Of a stretch of 42,953 nucleotides of DNA, positions 38,131-42,953 are shown piece after piece. The translations under genes were made by a program, and so were the position numbers. Location: the NCBI GenBank assembly GCA_030658975.1, contig JAUSBL010000052.1:1-42953 (forward strand), in the 5' to 3' direction. This DNA is from Candidatus Latescibacterota bacterium. GTDB taxonomy: Bacteria; Krumholzibacteriota; Krumholzibacteriia; LZORAL124-64-63. Each line of letters begins with the position of its first letter. Within the stretch, counting starts at the first letter, position 1. The notes below the pieces were generated by a model, which made no database searches, was not told where the DNA came from, and was given only the letters and a program-made list of their open reading frames with translations.

Positions 38131-38589
38131 TCAGATGCGGTCGGTCAGCAGCAGGCACAGTTCTTCGAGGAAGAGCCGCTCCTGCGTCTGGAATCGCGCG
38201 AACTGGAAGGAATTGACGTCCAGTTCGGCGACGACCTGGCCGGAGCGGAAGACCGGCAGCACGATCTCGCTGCGCGTGTCGGGGTGGCCGGGCAGGTAGT
38301 TCAGTTCCTGGGTGACGTCGTCCACGACGATGGTGATGGCGTGCTCGGCGACCTGCCCGCAGATGCCCTGGCCGATCGCGATGTGCGTCGGGGTGAGCCC
38401 GGCGCCGCTGCGCGGCCCGATCAGCAGCTGGCGCGGGTTGTCGGGATCGATCAGGAAGAAGGCGACGCAGTCGAAGCCCTCGACGTCCGCGGCGAGCAGT
38501 GCGGTGACCGCCTGCATCTTGTCCTCGGAACGCAGGTCCGCTTCGGCAATCGTGCGCACTTTGGCGAGCAACTCTTCGTAGGAGTTCAC
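38131..38589 (-). CDS. Stand-alone GAF-domain protein (fRMsr-like, active-site Cys incomplete)
   Basis: A 152-residue single GAF domain related to free methionine-R-sulfoxide reductases: DCVAFFLIDPDN, IAIGQGICGQVAEH, VVDDVTQELNYLPGHPD, SEIVLPVFRSGQVVAELDVNS. The Cys of GICG is kept but the second catalytic Cys is replaced by NYLPG, so MsrC activity is doubtful; a ligand sensor is an alternative. GTG start at 38589 has GGAGG upstream. It precedes the EamA gene by 13 bases. Confidence 0.82.
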   Translation of the reverse strand: MNSYEELLAKVRTIAEADLRSEDKMQAVTALLAADVEGFDCVAFFLIDPDNPRQLLIGPRSGAGLTPTHIAIGQGICGQVAEHAITIVVDDVTQELNYLPGHPDTRSEIVLPVFRSGQVVAELDVNSFQFARFQTQERLFLEELCLLLTDRI

Positions 38590-38696
38590 GGCCTTCCTCC
38601 AGGACCGGGAGCCGGGTCCGAATAACTTGTTGATTCGCGAACGGTTACGTGAGATCTGCGCCGAAGGTTGCATCATGATCGCCGGAACGGCTCCCG

Positions 38697-39884
38697 TCAA
38701 GCCCCGCCAGCCCACAGGTGGGCGTACTTGTGGCCGCTGCCGGTGTTGAACAGCAGGACCGTCTCCTCGGGATGCAGCCACCCCGCCGCCGCGAGATCAC
38801 GGGCCGCGGCTGCCGTGGCGCCTCCCTCGGGCGCCGCGAAGATACCCTCGCGGGCCAGCAGGGAGCAGCAGGCCAGGGCGTCGGCGTCGGAGACGGCGAC
38901 GGCGGTGCCGCAGCTCGCGCGCAGGGCGCGCAGCACCAGGTAGTCGCCCACGGCGGACGGCACGCGCAGGCCGTCGGCGATCGTCGCGGCCCCCTCCCAG
39001 GGCGCCGCGAATACCTCGCCGGCCGTGAACGCGCGCACCAGCGGGGCGCAGCCGTCGCACTGGACGGTGACCAGACGCGGGCGCGCGGGTCCGATCCAGC
39101 CCAGTTCCTCCAGCTCGTCGAAGGCCTTGGCCATGCCGATCAGACCCGTGCCACCGCCCGTCGGGTAGACGATGACGTCGGGCAGCCGCCAGCCGAGCTG
39201 TTCGGCCAGCTCGTAGCCCATCGTCTTCTTGCCCTCGAGACGGTACGGCTCCTTGAGCGTCGAGAGGTCGAAGCCGCCGGCGGCGCGCAGGTCGGCCGCG
39301 GCCGCGCGGCCGCAGTCGGTGATCAGGCCGTCGACCAGGACAACCTGCGCGCCCAGCGCCCGGCATTCGGCCACGAAGGGGAGGGGGACGTCGCGGGGCA
39401 TGTACACGCGGGCGGGCAGGCCGGCCAGGGCGGCGTAGGCCGCCAGCGCGCCGGCGGCGTTGCCGGCCGACGGCGCCGAGAGCGAGGTGGCGCCCAGCTC
39501 GCGCGCCCGCGAGACGGCGGCCGCCATGCCGCGGGCCTTGAAGCTGGTCGTGGGGTTGAGTCCCTCATCCTTGATCAGCAGGCGAGGCAGTCCGAGGGCT
39601 TCACCCAGGCGCGGGGCGGGCGCCAGCGGGGTCGATCCCTCGCCCAGGGTCAGGCGATGGGCCGGATCGCGCACGGGCAAAACCTCGGCCCAGCGCCACA
39701 GGTTGCGGGGGCGCGAGGGCAGGGAGGCGAGTGTGAGGGTGCGGGCGGCGGCTGAGAGATCGTAGCGGGCGAGCAGGGGTTTGCCGCAATCCGTGCACAG
39801 GTTCTGCAGGACGTCGGCATCGTGACGCCGGCCGCAGAGCGGGCACTCCAGATGGGACAGGCTACTCTCGGATTGTCCGATCAC
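38697..39884 (-). CDS. thrC: Threonine synthase (PLP fold type II)
   Basis: A 395-residue PLP enzyme converting O-phosphohomoserine to threonine. An N-terminal zinc-ribbon-like motif (C14/C17 and C30/C33) precedes GEGSTPLAPAPRLG, PLP-lysine K116 (NPTTSFKARG), the APSAGNAAGA region, YPTGGGTGLIGM and a terminal LFNTGSGHKY. The ribbon-containing type is common in bacteria; a paralogue acting on another amino acid cannot be excluded. GTG start at 39884, with GAGGTGG upstream. It follows the sugar transferase stop by ten bases, on the same strand. Confidence 0.9.
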   Translation of the reverse strand: MIGQSESSLSHLECPLCGRRHDADVLQNLCTDCGKPLLARYDLSAAARTLTLASLPSRPRNLWRWAEVLPVRDPAHRLTLGEGSTPLAPAPRLGEALGLPRLLIKDEGLNPTTSFKARGMAAAVSRARELGATSLSAPSAGNAAGALAAYAALAGLPARVYMPRDVPLPFVAECRALGAQVVLVDGLITDCGRAAAADLRAAGGFDLSTLKEPYRLEGKKTMGYELAEQLGWRLPDVIVYPTGGGTGLIGMAKAFDELEELGWIGPARPRLVTVQCDGCAPLVRAFTAGEVFAAPWEGAATIADGLRVPSAVGDYLVLRALRASCGTAVAVSDADALACCSLLAREGIFAAPEGGATAAAARDLAAAGWLHPEETVLLFNTGSGHKYAHLWAGGA

Positions 39885-39894
39885 GCCACCTCAT

Positions 39895-40632
39895 CTAGGT
39901 GCTCCCGCCCGATGCGGATCCCGCGTACTCGTACTCGAGGGCGACGTCGGCCTCCGGCACGAAGTCCGGCGCTTTCCTGCCGGCGGGGCGGACCACGCGG
40001 GGCAGGTCGGCGGCGGCGCGATCGAGTTCCTCGGCGGTGATGGTTTCGACGACGTTGAAGATGGTGGCCACGATCGTCCGCACATCCTCACTCAGATGCT
40101 GGTGCTGCAGGGACTTCGACGCGTGCATGATCTTGTAGGGCAGGATCTTCTCGCGGTACAGACGCCGGGGGTCCGCAACCGCGGCCAGAAGCTGCTCCTC
40201 GTTGCGGAACGCGAGGGTGGTCCGGCTGGTCATGCCCGGTCGCACCATGAGGATGCGCTTGTAGCTCTCGGGGTACATCTCGATGAATTCAGGGACTTCC
40301 GGCCGGGGGCCGACGAGGGACATCTCCCCGCGCAGCACGTTGAACAGCTGGGGCCACTCGTCGAGCTTGTGCCGGCGCAGGAACCGGCCGACCGGCGTGA
40401 TGCGGGCGTCGCCGCCGATGGTCAGGGAACCGCCGCGGGATTCGGCGTCGCAGACCATCGAGCGGAACTTGTAGATGCGGAAAGGCCGGCCGTTGCGGCC
40501 GACACGGACCTGGCGGTAGAACACCGGGCCGGGACTGGTGAGTTTGACTGCCGTCGCGACCGCGATCATGACCGGAAGCAGCGGCACGATTCCACAAACC
40601 GCTACCGTGATATCGAATGTTCTCTTGATCAT
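39895..40632 (-). CDS. Initiating sugar-phosphate transferase (WcaJ/WbaP C-terminal type)
   Basis: A 245-residue membrane enzyme that transfers a sugar-1-phosphate to undecaprenyl phosphate, starting polysaccharide repeat synthesis. One N-terminal membrane segment (7-29), then the Bac_transf motifs SPGPVFYRQVRVGRNG, KFRSM (55-59), catalytic D91/E92 (LDEWPQ) and SLVGPRPE. The C-terminal half is longer than the minimal family (200 residues). ATG at 40632 with AGGAG seven bases upstream; two hairpins lie upstream in its leader. Divergent from the aminotransferase gene. Confidence 0.92.
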   Translation of the reverse strand: MIKRTFDITVAVCGIVPLLPVMIAVATAVKLTSPGPVFYRQVRVGRNGRPFRIYKFRSMVCDAESRGGSLTIGGDARITPVGRFLRRHKLDEWPQLFNVLRGEMSLVGPRPEVPEFIEMYPESYKRILMVRPGMTSRTTLAFRNEEQLLAAVADPRRLYREKILPYKIMHASKSLQHQHLSEDVRTIVATIFNVVETITAEELDRAAADLPRVVRPAGRKAPDFVPEADVALEYEYAGSASGGST

Positions 40633-40643
40633 CGTCAACTCCT

Positions 40644-40668
40644 GGCACCTGCATCCGTCAGAGGTGCC
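40644..40668 (-). repeat. Leader hairpin 1 (GGCACCT arms)
   Basis: A perfect 7-bp inverted repeat (40644-40650 with 40662-40668), 11-base loop, starting 12 bases upstream of the sugar transferase ATG, next to its ribosome site. Confidence 0.6.
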
Positions 40669-40673
40669 ATGGG

Positions 40674-40692
40674 GGCACATGAGACATGTGCC
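40674..40692 (-). repeat. Leader hairpin 2 (GGCACATG arms)
   Basis: A perfect 8-bp inverted repeat (40674-40681 with 40685-40692), three-base loop. It shares the GGCAC start with hairpin 1 five bases away. The pair could be a structured leader or paired operators. Confidence 0.6.
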
Positions 40693-40778
40693 GGGCGAGA
40701 TGGGCGTCGGGGCGTTCCAATCCGAACCATCTTACAAAAAACGCCGCCGAGCGACCCCGACGGGTCCCTCCGGCCCGT

Positions 40779-40807
40779 ACGATAGGATCTTGAACTCAAC
40801 CTGTCGA
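40779..40807 (-). promoter_or_regulatory. Promoter of the sugar transferase gene
   Basis: On the minus strand TCGACA (40807-40802), 17 bases, TATCGT (40784-40779). The leader of about 140 bases would include both hairpins. Confidence 0.5.
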
Positions 40808-40932
40808 GATTATTGTCGATGCAGGATCGGGACCAAGATCTGGACAACCGACACATCGGGTGTATCGTGACGGTATTGCGGTCGCTGTCGTGACTGGAAC
40901 ACATCCGACATCCGGCATTCGAGGACGAGCCG

Positions 40933-42096
40933 ATGCGTGAACAATTCCTGCCCTTCTCGCCGCCCTATCTGGGTGAAGAGGAGATTGCCGAAGTCGTCGA
41001 CAGTCTCCGCTCCGGCTGGATCACCACCGGTCCGAAAACCAAGCGTTTCGAGCAGGAATTCCGGGACTACGTGGGTGCGCCGGCCGCTCTGGCCCTGAGC
41101 TCGTGCACAGCGGCCTTGCACACCGCCCTCGTTCTGGCCGGTATCGGCACGGATGACGAAGTTATAACAACCCCGGTCACGTTCACCGCCACCGTCGCGG
41201 TCATCGAGCACACGGGCGCCCGCCCGATCCTCGTGGACGTCGAGCCCGACACCATGAACATCGATCCCGCCCGGGTCCGCGCCGCCGTGACGCCCCGCAC
41301 GCGCGCCGTCATCGCCGTGCATTACGGCGGACATCCCTGCGATCTGGACGCGCTGCGGGCGATCTGCGACGAGCACGGGCTGCTCCTGATCGAGGACGCG
41401 GCTCACGCCGTCCCCGCCAGGTACAAGGGCCGGCTCATCGGTTCCTGGGAGAATCCTGTCGCCTTTTCTTTCTATGCCACAAAAAACCTGACCACTGCCG
41501 AGGGGGGCATGCTGACGGGCACGCAGGAGATGATCAATCGCGGCATCATCGTCAGCCTGCACGGCATGGACCGCGACGCCTGGAAGCGCAACGACCGCTC
41601 CGGAAGCTGGCGCTACGACATCGTCACGCCGGGGTTCAAGTACAACATGACCGACATCCAGGCCGCGATCGGCCTGCAGCAGCTGCGGCGGCTCGAGGCG
41701 ATGCACGCGCGCAGGCGGGAGATCGTCCGGCTGTACAACGAGGCCTTCGCGCAGATGGGCGTCTTCGAATTGCCCACCGAGCGGAGCGACGTCCAGCACG
41801 CCTGGCACCTCTATCCGCTGAGACTGATCGCCTACAGGGTGGCGATCCCGCGCGACCGGTTCATCGAGGAACTGCGGGCCAGGAACATCGGCACCAGCGT
41901 GCACTTCATTCCCATCCACACCTTTACCTACTACCGGGAACGGTACGGCTACAGGCCGGAGGATTTTCCGGTGGCGATGGATTGCACGGAGCGGGAGATC
42001 AGTTTACCGTTGCATCCGGGGTTACGCGATGCCGACGTGCGGGATGTGATCGATGCGGTTCGCGACACCCTGTCGGCCGCCGGATCGACCGCGTAG
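40933..42096 (+). CDS. DegT/DnrJ/EryC1 sugar aminotransferase
   Basis: A 387-residue PLP enzyme that aminates a keto-sugar nucleotide. Visible: SGWITTGPKTKRFE, SSCTAALH, EDAAHA (D155 contacts PLP), PLP-lysine K184 (FYATKNLTTAEGG), and the IPIHT-F-YYRERYGY ending. The length is normal for ArnB/PglE-type enzymes. GAGGA lies about eight bases before the ATG. With the GNAT gene downstream it suggests synthesis of an N-acetylated amino sugar, though the acetyltransferase is on the opposite strand. Confidence 0.95.
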   Translation: MREQFLPFSPPYLGEEEIAEVVDSLRSGWITTGPKTKRFEQEFRDYVGAPAALALSSCTAALHTALVLAGIGTDDEVITTPVTFTATVAVIEHTGARPILVDVEPDTMNIDPARVRAAVTPRTRAVIAVHYGGHPCDLDALRAICDEHGLLLIEDAAHAVPARYKGRLIGSWENPVAFSFYATKNLTTAEGGMLTGTQEMINRGIIVSLHGMDRDAWKRNDRSGSWRYDIVTPGFKYNMTDIQAAIGLQQLRRLEAMHARRREIVRLYNEAFAQMGVFELPTERSDVQHAWHLYPLRLIAYRVAIPRDRFIEELRARNIGTSVHFIPIHTFTYYRERYGYRPEDFPVAMDCTEREISLPLHPGLRDADVRDVIDAVRDTLSAAGSTA

Positions 42097-42098
42097 GA

Positions 42099-42719
42099 TC
42101 ACTTCAGCTTTTTTCGATACTCGTTCATTTCGCGATCCGAATCGCTTACGAACCGGGTGACGAGGCTGAATCCGTGTTTGAGATAGAATGAATTGACCCT
42201 CTGGTTGTCGCGGGCATCCGTCGTCAGGCTGATGCAATCCGAGCCGCCCGCAAGGGCGCTCTCCGTGAACGCCCTCAGCAATTCACCGCCCACCCCCCGG
42301 GAAGCCGCGAGCGGATCCACTCCGATGGAGGACAACTCCGCCGTGTTCGCATCCACTTCCCGGGGCCGGCTGGCCAGCATCACCCGGTTGCGGTTGAACA
42401 GCGTGCGGCCGATCAACGACGGGCGCCTGATGATTCCCAGGAAAGCGGGCCAGATGAACGAGGCTTTTCTTTGCGACATGAACGCGTAGAACCGGACCGG
42501 GTTCAGGGATCCCGCGACGAAACCGAGGCACCGGCCATCCGTCTCCGCCACGAACAGCTGTCCGCCCTCGCACGCCAGCACCGTCCGGTAATAGGTGCGG
42601 AGAAACGCGGGCCCCATGCGCGTCATGTAAAAGTCCGGAAACGCGCGCTGGTGAACGGCGACGATGGAATCGATGTCGCTCAGTCCTGCCGGACGCACGC
42701 CGACGACCACGTCAGCCAC
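42099..42719 (-). CDS. GNAT family N-acetyltransferase
   Basis: A 206-residue acetyl-CoA-dependent transferase. The acetyl-CoA motif is about 140-155 (SIGVDPLAASRGVGGELL, Arg-Gly-x-Gly), preceded by the central strand region LFVAETDGRCLGFVAG and followed by TDARDNQRVNSFYLKHGF. It may acetylate the amino sugar of this locus, or be unrelated. GTG at 42719 has AAGGGG six bases upstream; a GTG at 42734 abuts its purine-rich site. Overlaps the glycosyltransferase stop by eight bases. Stop codon is only two bases from the end of the aminotransferase gene. Confidence 0.85.
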   Translation of the reverse strand: MADVVVGVRPAGLSDIDSIVAVHQRAFPDFYMTRMGPAFLRTYYRTVLACEGGQLFVAETDGRCLGFVAGSLNPVRFYAFMSQRKASFIWPAFLGIIRRPSLIGRTLFNRNRVMLASRPREVDANTAELSSIGVDPLAASRGVGGELLRAFTESALAGGSDCISLTTDARDNQRVNSFYLKHGFSLVTRFVSDSDREMNEYRKKLK

Positions 42720-42953
42720 GGTTCGCCCCTTCACTCCTGAGCAGCATCTCCCGGTACAGATCCAGATACGCGTCCGTCATCCCGGCTTCGGTGTACCCGT
42801 CCCGGTAGACGGACCTGGCGATCTCCGAGATCATCGCGCGGCGATCAGCGTCCGCGACCAGATCGCGGATCGCCGCGGCGAGTGCGTCGGAATCCGCCGC
42901 CGGCACAAGCACGACCGATCCCGATTGGCCGACGACTTCGCGATTGCTGCTGA
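42712..42953 (-). CDS. Glycosyltransferase, C-terminal fragment (5' end outside window)
   Basis: The last 79 residues of a protein that continues beyond the window: SSNREVVGQSGSVVLVPAAD..., then DALAAAIRDLVADADRRAMI and a helical end YLDLYREMLLRSEGANRG. This matches the C-terminal closing region of GT4-type (group 1) glycosyltransferases, where an N-R-E/V-G loop precedes the LVPxxDxxALAxAI segment. Catalytic residues would lie upstream. Consistent with a surface-polysaccharide locus. Confidence 0.7.
   Translation of the reverse strand, partial: SSNREVVGQSGSVVLVPAADSDALAAAIRDLVADADRRAMISEIARSVYRDGYTEAGMTDAYLDLYREMLLRSEGANRG

Larger units (their letters stand above)
40633..40932. other. 300-base divergent regulatory region
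   Basis: Non-coding between the sugar transferase (minus) and the DegT aminotransferase (plus). It holds two strong hairpins near the minus start and a sigma-70-like promoter for the minus gene (40779-40807). I see no comparably good promoter on the plus side. Confidence 0.6.

Overview
The window is GC-rich chromosomal DNA from a Gram-negative (outer-membrane) bacterium. This follows from a MacAB-type tripartite exporter, several predicted outer-membrane beta-barrels, lipoprotein signal peptides, a periplasmic HtrA protease, L,D-transpeptidases and a DsbD-alpha-like lipoprotein. No rRNA, tRNA or marker gene fixes the lineage. The many secreted proteins of unknown function, the Asp-rich M14 peptidases and the DUF6588-like barrel suggest an uncultured FCB-group relative (Eisenbacteria/Krumholzibacteriota-like), but that is inference. 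Both ends are cut: a transposase-like fragment on the left and a glycosyltransferase C-terminus on the right. I found no CRISPR array, phage genes or RNA genes.

Layout. 1-3.6 kb: transposase-like fragment, hairpin terminator, then a macA-macB-like exporter operon on the minus strand, split into separate ATPase and permease genes. 3.9-5.4 kb: divergent sigma-54-dependent response regulator (REC-AAA+-Fis). 5.4-10.5 kb (minus): PPK2 polyphosphate kinase, HtrA protease, a small [4Fe-4S] ferredoxin, a sulfatase-fold lipoprotein with Thr in the nucleophile position, and a degenerate HD-domain protein. 10.9 kb (plus): a small secreted FN3-like protein behind a near-consensus sigma-54 promoter with a 16-bp palindrome about 140 bp upstream of the predicted start. 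11.4-18 kb (minus): eight tightly spaced envelope genes (two L,D-transpeptidases, a YkuD-like protein without catalytic Cys, a DsbD-alpha-like lipoprotein, a redoxin, DUF432, an MscS channel, a beta-barrel). 18-22.8 kb (minus): helical lipoprotein, ClpB, a secreted protein of unknown function.

22.9-27.4 kb (plus): an overlapping pair of M14 metallocarboxypeptidase-fold proteins, the first lacking every catalytic residue and the second intact, both with the same Asp-rich insertion; then a lipoprotein of unknown function. 27.4-34.2 kb (minus): beta-barrel, unknown protein, DtxR-family regulator with a candidate operator, lipoprotein, PepF peptidase, nitroreductase, and a diguanylate cyclase with an N-terminal Cys cluster. 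34.3-35.9 kb (plus): DjlA-like co-chaperone and MutM, overlapping by one base. 35.9-39.9 kb (minus): BaiN/HI0933-type flavoprotein, EamA transporter, GAF protein, threonine synthase. 39.9-42.95 kb: start of a surface-polysaccharide locus (initiating sugar transferase, DegT/DnrJ/EryC1 aminotransferase, GNAT acetyltransferase, glycosyltransferase).

Two points stand out: the pseudo-peptidase/peptidase pair at 22.9-26.6 kb, and the envelope operon that joins peptidoglycan crosslinking, periplasmic thiol chemistry and mechanosensing. The sigma-54 promoter at 10.83 kb and the sigma-54 activator at 3.86 kb may form a regulatory circuit.
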